Shown: piece after piece, positions 12,291 to 23,021 of the stretch
Numbering within the stretch: the stretch's first letter is position 1
Layout of the letters: each line of letters starts with the position of its first letter
Source of the DNA: Antedon bifida
Taxonomy: Eukaryota > Echinodermata > Crinoidea > Comatulida > Antedonidae
Length of the DNA: 64,000 nucleotides
Direction of reading: 5' to 3'
Assembly: GCA_963402885.1 (NCBI GenBank)
Contig: OY727101.1
Coordinates: 8,814,917 to 8,878,916, forward strand
Made by a program: the position numbers and the translations under genes
Notes under the pieces: model-generated
The model's database searches: none
What the model saw: only the letters and a program-made list of their open reading frames with translations
Told to the model about the DNA's origin: nothing

Positions 12291-13022
12291 ATGTTCTATA
12301 GAATTCTATAAAAAAAAATTCTATAGAAGATCTATAGAATTTTCTATAGATTTTCTATAAAGTTTTTTATAGAAACAATCTATAGAAATTCTATGGAAAC
12401 TCTATGAAAACTCTATGGAAATTCTATAGATATTTCTATGGAAACTCTATGAAAATTCTATGAAAACTCTATGGAAACTCTATAAAAATTCTATGGAAAC
12501 TCTATAAAAATTCTATGGAAACTCTATAAAAATTCTATGGAAACTCTATAAAAATTCTATAGAATTTCTATGGAAACTCTATAAAAATTCTATGGAAACT
12601 CTATAAAAATTCTATGGAAACTCTATAAAAATTCTATAGAATTTCTATGGAAACTCTATAAATATTCTACGAAAACTCTATAAAAATTCTACGGAAACTC
12701 TATAAAAATTCTATGGAAACTCTATAAAAATTCTATGGAAACTATAGAAATTCTATAGAAATTCTTTGGAAACTCTATAGAGATTCTATAGAAACTCTAT
12801 AGAAATTATATAAAGCTCTATAGAAATTCTATGGAGACTCTAAAGAAATTCTATAGAAACTCTGTAAAAACTATAATAGGTCTATAGAAACTTTATAGAA
12901 ATTATATAAAGCTCCATAGAAATTATATAGAGCTGTATACAAATTCTATAACATTTTCTATAGAACTTTTATGAAAAAGTTTCACTTTTCTATAGAAACC
13001 CAACAACTTTCTATAGAAAATG
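12291..13022. repeat. TTCTATAGAA / 22-bp minisatellite (unit 1)
   Basis: More than 700 bp of CTATRGAA words. The core, 12470-12740, has a 22-bp period (TTCTATGGAAACTCTATAAA plus two A). The flanks degrade to palindromic TTCTATAGAA. Confidence 0.92.
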
Positions 13023-13560
13023 AGTAGCCAAACAATGTTTATTTTCTATGGGTGGTTGAGATCTTCAGCTTGAAATAAATACAAGTCCGCTATTAGACCT
13101 TCTTTCATGCGACAGCAAATCGTTTGTTAGGCATAGGCGAAAAGAGTACTGTAATAAAATCTAAAGTCAATTTTTCATCTGTTTCAGTGCGTACTGCAAT
13201 TTATTGAAATATCAATAAAATATTTAGGATAACAATATAAAAACGAAATTACACATATACACATAAAAATATACTATTATACACTATTAAATATTGTTTT
13301 TGCAGTTGAATAACTAGTAGTTGGTTCGGTGTCTTTTATATATATATTCTGGATTGTTTTGGTTGTACCTTGTGGGAAATAGGGATAATATCACTGTAAA
13401 AAGATCAAGGTTTTGGATAAATTAAATAACTAATTTAGAATTAAAAATATAAAACTAATAATTACACATCAGCATACACTTTACCGGTCAGTTATGAGTT
13501 GGAGTAATGAATAAAAGAATTAATAACAAGGTGCAACAAAATATACAAAACATAAAAACT
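13023..13560. other. Intergenic, nothing recognised
   Basis: AT-rich, no recognised gene or repeat family. Confidence 0.4.
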
Positions 13561-13561
13561 A

Positions 13562-13699
13562 TTCAGTATCTTCTTTTTGCTGTGGCTCCTGTGCGCTAAC
13601 CTTCTGTGTTTTTTTCATCTCTTTTACTTTGTTGGCCAATGACTGTCGCAGCAAAAAAACAGCTTTACAGTATAATCTGGTAACGAGATGGCGAGATCT
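13562..13699 (-). CDS. Possible minus-strand terminal exon, unknown gene (unit 1)
   Basis: The minus strand is open for about 45 codons before a TAG at 13562-13564. It contains YCKAVFLLRQSLANKVKEM and a Gln/Glu/Lys-rich end, AQEPQQKEDTE. Upstream on the same strand is a pyrimidine-rich acceptor-like TTCTATTGTTTTATAG. The composition is less AT-biased than the surroundings. I do not recognise the protein. Confidence 0.3.
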
Positions 13700-13824
13700 A
13701 TAAAACAATAGAATAAGGACAGAATTGTTTATTATCATGATATAGGCTTAAAACTTGTTGTTTTTATTTAAGCAATGAAGTAGGTCTTTTCTTTTGAAGG
13801 CACAAAACGAATTAAATTCTTAAT

Positions 13825-13945
13825 TAGCTAGGCCTAGCTTCCCTAACCAATCCCAAGTCACCATATGTAGGCCTAGTAGTAGTAGGCCTTACTTTAGCTG
13901 GCTTGTTGGCCTGATTCTCATAGGCCTACTACTATTTAGGCCAAA
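13825..13945. repeat. AGGCCTA cluster (unit 1)
   Basis: Short run of TAGGCCTA words, including CCTAGTAGTAGTAGGCC. Confidence 0.7.
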
Positions 13946-14079
13946 AAGCATAGATTCTTTATTATGTAACTCATATATGGTATGTGTAAGCTAGGTTAAT
14001 AATACAATACTAATTAACCAACCTTTGGCTAAGACTGTACATGATTCAAAGTATTCATCTTTCTTCAAATAAAATTAGA

Positions 14080-14222
14080 GGCTAGCTTGCTTGGCTGCTA
14101 CACAATTAAAATCCTCCCGCCGATTTTCTTCTTGCAGTTGCACCAAGCTATCCCATGAGGCACTGCATGCACGGACCAATCCATTATGGCTTGGAGTAGT
14201 GTTTGTTAAAACCAGGGAGGTG
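14080..14222 (-). CDS. Possible minus-strand exon, unknown gene (unit 1)
   Basis: An open minus-strand frame includes NGLVRACSASWDSLVQLQEE and then NRREDFNCVAAKQ before a TAA. It lies upstream (in minus-strand sense) of the possible terminal exon at 13562-13699. GC content is locally raised. No family recognised; it could be chance or an old transposon exon. Confidence 0.22.
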
Positions 14223-14224
14223 TT

Positions 14225-15020
14225 AATTAACGACTCCCATTAATTAAACAATGAAAAATGATAATAGTTGATGATATACAGTAAGCAAAAGTTGATATAA
14301 TTCAAATACACAGTATTGATAATTAGTTCATGTTAATATTACAAATGTGTTCTATAGAATTAAATAAAAATATTTTTATAGAATTTATATCAACTATTCT
14401 ATAGAATTTCTATAGAATGATTCTATAAAATCTCTATTAAAATTCTATAGAGATTTCATAGAGTTTATATAGAAAAGCGTTGTATTGTTTGTCTATATTT
14501 TGTCCAAGTTAATTAGATTTTCAACAGTCTATAAAGAAAAATCATATTCCTTTACATGCAAAATTGTAAAAGGTATTATTGTATTGCTATTGGCAAAATC
14601 AAAATGTAACCCCCATTAAGCAATAAAAATTATAATAATTGATGATATACAGTAAGCAAAAGTTGATATAATTCAAGTACACAATGATAATTGGTTCATG
14701 TTAATATCCCTTACAAATTTGTTCAAATTTTGTCAAATCAAATAAATAGAATTTATATCAAATATTCTATAGAATTTGTTTATAGATTTTCTATAGAATG
14801 ATTGAATAAAATCTCTATCAAAATTCTATAGAGATTTCATAGAGTTTCTACAGAAAAGTGTTATATTGTTTTTCTGTATTTTGTCCAGATTTTAATTTGA
14901 TTTTCAACAATCTATAAACTGGTAAAGAAAAATCCTATTCTTTTACATGCAAAATTGCTTATCATATAATTTTTTGTAAGCGATGAAAAAAAAAATTGTT
15001 ATTGGCAAAATAAAAATGTA
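14225..15020 (+). repeat. ~390 bp tandem duplication (unit 1)
   Basis: Segments 14225-14600 and 14605-15020 share GATGATATACAGTAAGCAAA, then TTGATATAATTCAA, TTCTATAGAAT words, TTTACATGCAAAATTG and TTATTGGCAAAAT in order. The copies have diverged by several indels. Confidence 0.85.
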
Positions 15021-15084
15021 ATTATCAATCCACTTCATTCCATGATCTTTCAATAATGGTGAGACAATGTATTAATCACATATA

Positions 15085-15285
15085 TAAATTCATAAATAAA
15101 TTCTATAGAAATTCTATAAAATTATAGGTTCTATAGAAAAAAAGAAACATTCTATAGACACAAAATAAATTCTATAGAATTTGAAATATGTTTCTATAGA
15201 AATTTTGTACTTCTATAGAATACCATAGAGCTCTATAAAATGTTCTATAGAACTCTATAGAATTCTATAGAACTTTTTTGTAAGG
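15085..15285. repeat. TTCTATAGAA palindrome run (unit 1)
   Basis: About a dozen TTCTATAGAA-type palindromes, related to the minisatellite at 12291-13022 but without a fixed period. It ends next to an AGGCCTA cluster (15286-15525). Confidence 0.85.
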
Positions 15286-15525
15286 GAGGCCTAGGCCTAA
15301 GGCCTAGCTAGGCTAGTATTATTACTATAAAGGCTATATCGTTAGTCTAGTATCAAGCTAGCCTAGGCCGAAGACCCTATATTCAATTAGGTTTTCTGTT
15401 GACAGCTTTCATTCTAAAAACTAGGAAATGTAATTTTGGTTTAAGGTTGATTTTTTTTAGGCCCAGCAGGCTAGCCTACATGCTGGGACCTATCATCCTA
15501 GTATTGGCCTAGCCTATTTTATACC
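15286..15525. repeat. AGGCCTA cluster (unit 1)
   Basis: CCTAGGCCTAAGGCCTAGCTAG and related words; matches 45470-45705. Confidence 0.75.
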
Positions 15526-16523
15526 AATACCTAATAAATACAGTACAATCTATTCGCATGTCCTATATTAAACACCAAACCAAAGACTATTCAGGGTTAT
15601 ATGTAACAAATACGATGTAAATAGGCCTATATGCTTTTTATAAATCAACTTCAGTTCCAAAAAGTCAATATTTATATAGTTAAAAACAAGGAATATTTAA
15701 ATAACGCTAACTGTTACGCCGTACACATCTTTTGATCGATTCAATAAGCAATATTTTATAATTCGAGATCTGTGCTGACTTGTCTGTGTTCTTGGGTGAT
15801 TCTTCAGACAAGACATAAAGTTGTTGGTCACTGTCTGTACGACCTAATAATTAATAATTAATTAAAAAATTAGTAGAATTGTTATTGTTTCTTCAGAAGA
15901 AAAAAATCTCAAAATGACCAACAGAAGACGACTGTGTTTTGAAGCATCACATATTAGAAGACAAGACCCAGATGGACATTTACTGTATTCTATTTGAAGG
16001 AAAAGGTAATCTTATAATAGGCTTACTAATATTTTATGCAGTGTAGTGAAATTCAGGCATCACTGCATCAGTGGAAAATTCAGAATGTTAACACCAGACC
16101 ATGATTTACTGGCTAATTGTTAAAAAGTGATATATTGTGATATATGCAGTAGTTATTTGAAAAAAATCATAAATCATTAATTAAAAATACTGTTGCAGCC
16201 AATGGCGCAATTGCAGATAATTCTTCTTTTTATAAAAAAAAGTGCAAAAAAGAATTATAAGGCTTCCATTTCAGCAGGGCTTGATTTTTGTTTTTGTTGT
16301 GACTAGCCCACTGGGCAAGATAACTTAACTTAATTATATTAAGCCTATAGTTTAAGTAAATGCTAAATTAAATTATAAATAAACAACTATAAAATAAAAT
16401 TGTTTTTAATTTACACTAAAATATGTTTTAATGTTAATAATAAATTAAGTACAAAGTACTGTAAAATATTTCATCCCAATTGTTAATTAACTTAATCAAC
16501 AGGTAAGTATAATGTTCCCTTAG
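15526..16523. other. Upstream flank of block B (unit 1)
   Basis: A short frame starts with ATG at 15914 (MTNRRRLCFEASHIRR) and stops after 29 codons, close to a possible GGTAATC donor. Unit 2 has a 6-nt in-frame insertion here. It could be a 5' exon, but nothing links it to the PKHD1L1-like exons. The rest is AT-rich with no gene recognised. Confidence 0.3.
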
Positions 16524-16722
16524 GTTGCTTTCTTGGATATTGGAGAAGTTACTGTAGAAGGTCCAGCGGTTGTATACATTTCATAATGGCTTCAGTCCTG
16601 CTATCGGGATGTTTGGTACTTCAGGACTAACAATTCAGGATAATGTAATTCACCACACAGTTGGAGCAGGTAAGCAATGCCAAAATACTTCTCTTTCCCT
16701 TATATAGTAACTTACATTTTAG

Positions 16723-17118
16723 ATTAATCTGCTGTTCTGTCTTTCCTGGTACATATCAAGACCGCTACAATGCTGAGGATATATCGTGGCCAGCAGGTAT
16801 TGAAATTGAGAGCTCCAGAGATGTCATCCTACAAGACAACACTGTGGTAGGCTCTGAGATGGTGCTGTACCATGTCAGTGGGGAGATTGTGACGTTGAAA
16901 GTCAATGGAGCAACAACGAAGGCCATACTTCTTTGCACGGTGTTCATGACGAGGGATGGTCAGAGAGACTGCACACAGATTGCCAATTTCTTCATCTGGA
17001 AGAATTGGGATTATGGAGTCTTTTTCCAAATGACTGATCTTGTTCTTGCTGACAACAACATCGGGGTGATGCCATTTGTCATTGAGCCATCTTCTCTTAG
17101 TCATGAAGCTGTTGATAA
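16723..17118 (+). pseudogene. PKHD1L1-like: PbH1-region exon of block B (unit 1)
   Basis: The best preserved exon of this region. It reads FPGTYQDRYNAEDISWPAGI, then DVILQDNTVVG, IWKNWDYGVFFQ, LVLADNNIGVMPFVI and SLSHEAVDK. Order and spacing fit the parallel beta-helix (PbH1) stretch of fibrocystin-L, where PGTYQ and WDYG(I/V) motifs recur. It ends GATAA before a GTATGT donor. The intron before it is only 53 bp (48 bp shared core in unit 2). In block C all but the last ~70 bp of this exon is deleted. Confidence 0.85.
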
Positions 17119-18158
17119 GTATGTGTGAGAATGGACGTTTATAATTGGTACAAGCCTGTTCTTTGATTTAACATTAAATAGCATGTTACAAACCGAATAC
17201 TGTATATATGTAAAAATCATAATGAATGAAACAATGTTAATGACGATGAAATAAAAGTGGGAAACCAAAAAAAAAAAAAAAAAAGATATAAACAGTTTCA
17301 ATAAATATGAACATTTTTATTATTCATTTTAAAAGATGTTTTTTTTTTTCTGTATTTCAATTTTTATTATATTTTCATTTTGGGGAACTCTATTTTGCAT
17401 TCTGTCAAATAAAATCAATGTATATTTATTATACAGTATATGCATACTTGACTTTCACTCGAAAGGAAATTTGTCAAAGGACTTTCTTACTCTTCTACCT
17501 CCTTTTTCTTAACGTGTACTGATAATGCCATTCCATTGTGTAATCAGTTACGTAATTTATAAATTCTGATTAAAATATTACATTTTTCCATTAACATTTT
17601 CATGTAAATATTTCAGAATCAACCGGAGAATGCAGGTCAAAGTGCAAAACAGCGTGCACCTCGTCCAGAGAATGGAAATGCTGGATTCGTGTGGGCAAAT
17701 TTCATGTAATGGTGCTCAATTTTTTCAATTTCATGGTATACATAATTACCCAGCTATTGCTGGAAGCACAAGATTGCAAGGTATGTAAAAGCATGACATA
17801 ATCTGGTCCTTACTTGGACAAACCTAGTCCTTACTTCGACAAACCAACAACTGCCATTGTTTGAGTTCTATTGCAGGAAACGCATACTCATACTGTTTAC
17901 ACATGAAGCTGAATGCTTATAGGTACAAAGAAGGTAGCAGTCAGAGACAAGAACAGGGTTTACATACATATACCTAATTTAGGGTAAGTACTAATAGTAT
18001 TTATCCTATATATCTACGGACCGCTTGCATTTATCCAAGTTACGTTATTGTAAATCATTGTGTATCTTTACTTGCTAATTGCATTATTTTCATCAACCTA
18101 GTACACTTTCTGTACCTACAATACTTTTCATTTAATCTTAACACTACAGTAAAGTTAA

Positions 18159-18776
18159 AAAGACCCCCTTCCCTACGTTTTTTAGATCTAATTTAAGGTC
18201 ACAAACTACAATTAATGTAAAAATAAATATTATATGGTAACTTTTTTGTCTTTAAATGGTTAAAAATGTGAAAAATAAGTTGATTCTAGTAATTTTAGCG
18301 GCCCGCTATAAATCCCAAAATGCATTGCGTGCGGATTGATATTTTTGTTTTTCTTCTGTAATTCACCCACTTTTTGATTGATCGTGAGGCCAAAACAAAT
18401 GGAAGACTCATAAATTTTCACCGAAAGTACCAGGTTTTCCCCATTTTGTATCAACGGAGTCTGGCAAATATAGAAAGACAATTAATGCAGCAACTATACA
18501 ACGTCAGGCTAGGTATATAACTAGCATACGATATTCGTACGTTACCGATGTTTACCGGCTAGGCCTACAAAACTCAGCCTAGCTAGGCTAGACCTAAAGA
18601 CTGCCCACGAGAGGTCATTCGCCGTGAGCTACATAGGTAGTGCATTGTTTCTCACTTTTTATCATAATTTACCATAAAACGTACATTTAAGACAAGGAAT
18701 GACCTTGTTTAATGTTTTTAAAGTAATATATATGTATTATTTTTACAAAACGTCACAAATTGAAGGGAAGGGGTCT
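18159..18776. mobile_element. TTAA-flanked inverted-repeat element (MITE-like), unit 1
   Basis: A 618 bp insertion bounded by TTAA on both sides (18155-18158 and 18777-18780), with inverted ends AAAGACCCCCTTCCC and its near-complement GAAGGGAAGGGGTCT. The empty site is visible in block C at 29170-29180 (AAAGTTAATC). It splits the exon that begins the ECVEMDCDAF-type segment. TTAA targets are typical of piggyBac-type transposases; no transposase is encoded. It contains an internal AGGCCTA patch. Confidence 0.85.
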
Positions 18777-19017
18777 TTAATCCTTCTGAGTGCGTGGAGA
18801 TGGATTGTGATGCATTTAAGAATGCAATGATCAGAGACGAAGATGGTGGAATTCTAGTAGGATCACGGCCTGGTTATGTTATTCCTGATTCTGCATACGA
18901 GTGGGACAGAGATCCGAGACGTGGACTTAGAATTATAGGATTATAGAATTTCAAACATGATGGTTACAGACATCAATGGTAGTAAAATCTTTTATCTAAT
19001 CTGCTCTTTTCATTAAG

Positions 19018-19662
19018 GTATCATTGGGACAGAAGAATCTTGGCAGGCTTTTGAATGCTATGACTACGATTACGCTATGTTGATTATTGAAAGTCTTGAT
19101 CCTGACACAAGAATTACGACGTCTTCACCAATCGTCATTGTGTCTAACGGTTATGTTGATTTGATCAATGGACCACAAGATCACGGCTGGTGTCATGGGT
19201 ACACATGTCAAGAGCGCATCAGCACATTTATGTCTATCGTTGCAATTGGAGAGACTTATGAGATGTTTATGAGAGTTCAACGAATCCTCAAACGTTATGA
19301 CTTCATTTCCTGAACACAGCTCCAGATCAGAAAATAGTTGTCGGCATCTGGTATGCCAATCCTCAACGCTTAGATGTGTACCATCAAGGTCACTATGTCA
19401 TGCCAAATAACAGGCAGCTGGATGGAGATATGTTCATATGGGTTCCAGAAGATCCAAATAGACCAGACGATCAGTTCATGACTCCAGCATTTATGGCGAG
19501 AACTATTTTGATCGCGATTGGCAGACTCTTTGGATACTTATACGTGGTAGTGACCCAATTGACATCATCACTACACCGGTTATAATGGTTGACGTTGGTG
19601 TGGCTTCTGTTGATGTTGATGACTTCTATGAAGAAGATCTTGTTAACAATCTTGCCAGTTTG
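19018..19662 (+). pseudogene. PKHD1L1-like: Conserved ESLDPDT...GPQDHGWC exon of block B (unit 1)
   Basis: Reads AMLIIESLDPDTRITTSS, then GYVDLINGPQDHGWC and GYTCQERIS, the most recognisable block of the fibrocystin-L C-terminus. After YEMFM the frame breaks, and in the frame that continues it (resuming at APDQKIVVGIWY) an in-frame TGA follows the NPQTL segment. A 10-nt deletion relative to block A (missing CCAACTCCTG after TTCATG) breaks it again. Unit 1 also lacks 15 nt near 19035 that unit 2 keeps, an in-frame loss. Donor choice at GTATAT (19663) or GTAAGT (19677) is uncertain. Confidence 0.85.
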
Positions 19663-19831
19663 GTATATATAATACAGTAAGTAAATAGCTTTCTTTAACC
19701 ATATTAAAGTATCACATAATCTATCCAGATTTCTTCTTTTTTCAGTTTTATATGTTTAGAAATGAGTTGAATTTTATTTCATTGCCTATTCTTTTAATAT
19801 CTAAACAATAATTAACATTTCTTCCTTACAG

Positions 19832-20782
19832 GCAATTCAACCCTAGAACATGATGAGTTAGTTAACCTTCAAGCAGAAATTGTTAATGCAGCACAAACCG
19901 GTACTTTGTACGAGAGTCTTGAAGTTGAGGTTATTAGCAATGACCGATCCTTCTCCCCCAGCCGAAGACCCAACAAGGGGTGTGAGAGCAACAAATACAA
20001 CAGGAGGTCCAAGTACAGGCAATAAAACGTAAGTCACATTTAAGAAGTAATGAGTTGAAGTAGAGTTTTCTGTAGAGTTACTGTTGTAAAGAACTGGCTT
20101 GTATCGTCTTGTCCAAAGTCTTAAATTGTATTCTCATGTGTGGCTTGTAACGAACATAACCATAATGCCTATATCATTACAAAACAACATAACTAATTGG
20201 TTCACAGGTATTCTGAGAAGCAAGCTGAAGAAGAGGCATCTAGTGACCCAGGAGTAGAAATCATCTATCAATTCTCAAGCACAATGAGTATACGTTTACA
20301 ACGGCTGATGCTATTTGAGATTCAACCTTGCATCTCTATATTGGATACCAGTGTAGATTTAACACAATTCTTTCTAAACTCCAATATAGGCTATCAAGCT
20401 GTGGTAATACACCATAGGTTTGATACAAATATTCTACGAAAAAAAAGGAATTATTCAATGATTTTTACATCCATGGAAAATGCCCAGGAGTATCTGATGC
20501 AGAGCTCGTCAGCAACAACACTGTAGATATAATCCATGGCTGGGCCAACTTCACTGATCTTGCCATTAATCTGTCAGGAAGTGGTTACTTCTTTAAATTC
20601 AGCATTGTTTATTCCAACTCATCCACGCTAGAAGGTATCAACTCAACAGAGTTTTCTGTCATTGAGGGTGTTTTCCACATATCAATCGCAGATCAACACT
20701 AAAAGTTGTTGAGAAATTTGATGTTCAGTTTAATCTAATTGAAGATTTTACAATGGATATTGCAGAACATCTGGATTCCAAG
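19832..20782 (+). pseudogene. PKHD1L1-like: Distal exons of block B (unit 1)
   Basis: Exons 19832-20028, 20208-20352 and about 20466-20782. They carry EHDELVNLQAEIVNAAQTG, TDPSPPAEDP (shifted frame), YSEKQAEEEASSDPGVEIIY and FTDLAINLSGSGYFF. The FTDLAIN heptad is absent from block A, which lacks 21 nt there. The acceptor of the last exon, present in block A near 942, is deleted here, so the 109-codon frame 20197-20526 reads through former intron. Confidence 0.65.
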
Positions 20783-21074
20783 GTTGGTGATTTTTTAATT
20801 AATTATAAGTCATTTTCAAATTGTCAATGCAGTTTTTCTCTCTAATTAACCATCCATCTTCTATTTAATACTGCATTATAATTCTAAAATCACCATCAAT
20901 TGTAGACTAGTGTATCCAATCTAAGAGCAACTTCTTTTTGAAGACTACAGTCCATTTCAAATTTTCAATGCAGGTCTCCCTCTATTTAACCCACTACCTT
21001 CTATTAATACTCCCCCTACCCCAATTTTAAAAGCATCTTCAATTGTAGACTACCGTATCCACTCTAAGAGCAAC

Positions 21075-21790
21075 AAACGTTACTGTTACCATGAATAGGT
21101 ATAATAAGTTCAATTTATCCACGGAGGCCCAGATCAACACAGGGTTGCTCTTCCCAGCTTCTCGAACTTCACTAAATTCTTATTGGATGCTACACACACA
21201 GATCCTCTCAATTTAAGATGCAGGCGAGCATGTTCATACATGCATATACCAATACTGTACATTAATTAAACAAATATCCAGTCAAATGTGTGTACAACAG
21301 GGTCATTGTTTAGAAATTGAGCAACGCATTGCTTTTTCAACCTTTGACATCCATTGACAGTTTTCATTTGAGCACCCACAGAGAAGGTACCTTAAGTTAA
21401 AATGTCAGACTATGCGAATGAATCTAAGGAAGAAGAGTGCTAGCAGTGGATCTAATCAACTATTGTAAGTATTAAGCCTAAGAAATAAATATTTAGAATA
21501 ATTATTCTTTGTGTTGAAGTATACAGTGCCAGTAACTACTGTTTATGTGTACACTAAACTGTTTGCCAGTCCAAACTTCTAGCATTCTCTTTATTTGCCT
21601 TCTTTCCTTCTTTGGAAACTTAAGATTATATAATCGTTGGGGAAACTAACATTATCAGCTCTATCACTCATTATTTCTGGTCATTAATGGTGATGATTTT
21701 TATATTTTTAATTAATAAACAATTTATTGAATCATGGCAATGATTGTTATTAGATTGAGAGAAAATAATTATAAATAGACCACCATGGTT
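21075..21790. other. Unique spacer between blocks B and C (unit 1)
   Basis: Homology between blocks A and B ends near 21075 (CTCTAAGAGCAAC). A short acidic frame with ATG at 21401 (MSDYANESKEEEC) ends at TAG before a GTAAGT at 21465; it resembles the acidic tail exons but is unsupported. Otherwise nothing recognised. Confidence 0.4.
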
Positions 21791-22010
21791 CCTTAGGCAG
21801 GATGCTTTACTCTCATTGCCTTATTCTTCGGATGAGATGTAAAGCCGTTGGTCCTGTGTACTTAACAGTGCACATTAAAGAACGTGGTACACTGTTTGAA
21901 AAAAGTAGGGGATTGTCTCCCGGTGTGCTGATCTGGTAGGCGCTGCACTGCTGGCTGTCGAGGGTCCGTGGAGGGCCTAATCCGAATTTCCTCAGTTTCC
22001 AGTAAAGCTT
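21791..22010 (+). repeat. Dispersed repeat fragment (unit 1)
   Basis: The phrase ATTCTTCGGATGAGATGTAA and following AACAGTGCACATTAAAGAAC resembles a short dispersed repeat end I associate with many marine invertebrate genomes (SINE or LINE 3' end). GC content rises sharply against its surroundings. The family cannot be named from the sequence alone. Confidence 0.45.
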
Positions 22011-22177
22011 GAGGACCAGAATAATACATTATAATAACACAGGTTGTGTTAAAATACTTCTATAAAGGAACATTCTTACATTGGAAAGTGTTAGTTCTGT
22101 AATTGTAACTTTTTTTTCCCTGAGGTTTTTGTCTGGCACTTATTCATTCGATAGTGACACTTATTTATTTGTTTCAG

Positions 22178-22335
22178 ATTATTATGAGCCACATTATTCA
22201 GTTGCTTTCTTGGATATTGGAGAAGTTACTGTAGAAAGTCCATCGTTTGTACGTGAATATACATTTCATAATGGCTTCAGTCCTGCTATCTGGATGCAAT
22301 TCAGGATAATGTAATTCACCACACAGTTGGAGCAG
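22178..22335 (+). pseudogene. PKHD1L1-like: PbH1 exon of block C (unit 1)
   Basis: After the TTTCAG acceptor it reads YYEPHYSVAFLDIGEVTVE and YTFHNGFSPAI, then shifts frame. Block B at the same place has GMFGTSGLTIQDNVIHHTVG, showing that ~19 nt are missing here. Block B has its own 8-nt deletion slightly upstream, so each copy is intact where the other is broken. Confidence 0.8.
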
Positions 22336-23021
22336 GTAAGCAATACCAAAATACTTCTCTTTTCCTTATATAGTAACTTACATTTTAGATTTTAGACAAC
22401 AACATTGGGGTGATGCCATTTGTCATTGGGCCATCTTCTCTTAGTCATGAAGCTGTTGATAAGTATGTGTGAGAATGTAGTCATCGTTTATAATTGGTAC
22501 AAGCCTGTTCTTTGATTGCGATGAGTTACAGGTAGGTTCAGTAAGAATATAAACATTTGTAGCATGTTACAAACTGAATACTGTAATTAAGCAATTATGA
22601 TGAATTAGATTAGATAATGTATAAATGTAAAAATCATGATGAATGGAACAATGTTAATGACGATGAAATAAAAGTGGGAAACCCAAAAAAGACACAAAAA
22701 AAAGATATAAACATTTTCAATAAATATGAACATTTTTATTATTCATTTTAAAAGATTTTATTTCTGTTTTTCAAATGTTATTATTTTGTCAGTTTGGGGA
22801 ACTATATTTTGCATTCTGTCAAATAAAATCAATGTATAGATATTATATATGCATACTTGACTTTCATAAGGAAATTTGTCAAAGGACTTTCTTACTCTTC
22901 TACCTTCTTTTTCTTAACGTGTACTGATAATGCCATTCCATTGTGTAATCAGTCACGTAATTTATAAATTCTGATTAAAATATTACATTTTCCCATTAAC
23001 ATTTTCATGTAAGTATTTCAG

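Larger units (their letters stand above)
16524..20782 (+). pseudogene. PKHD1L1-like: PKHD1L1-like partial copy, block B (unit 1)
   Basis: Predicted exons: 16524-16669, 16723-17118, 17617-17780, 17877-17983, 18150-18158 plus 18781-18962 (split by a TTAA element), 19018-19662, 19832-20028, 20208-20352 and about 20466-20782. They cover the fibrocystin-L region from the PbH1 repeats to the C-terminal tail. Lesions: an 8-nt deletion in the first exon relative to block C (GTTGTATACATTTC), a stop in the third exon after WANFM, the element in the fifth, a frameshift and TGA near 19280-19310, a 10-nt deletion near 19485 relative to block A, and a missing acceptor before the last exon. It has none of the tail micro-exons. 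Decay looks advanced, although individual exons are well preserved. Confidence 0.8.

Noticed and set aside
12470-12740. CRISPR-like regular repeats
   Set aside because: Period 22 bp with no unique spacers, in an intron-containing eukaryotic sequence.
19280-19320. Recoding (readthrough or selenocysteine) at the TGA in the NPQTL segment
   Set aside because: A frameshift lies just upstream and other lesions follow, so simple decay explains it.
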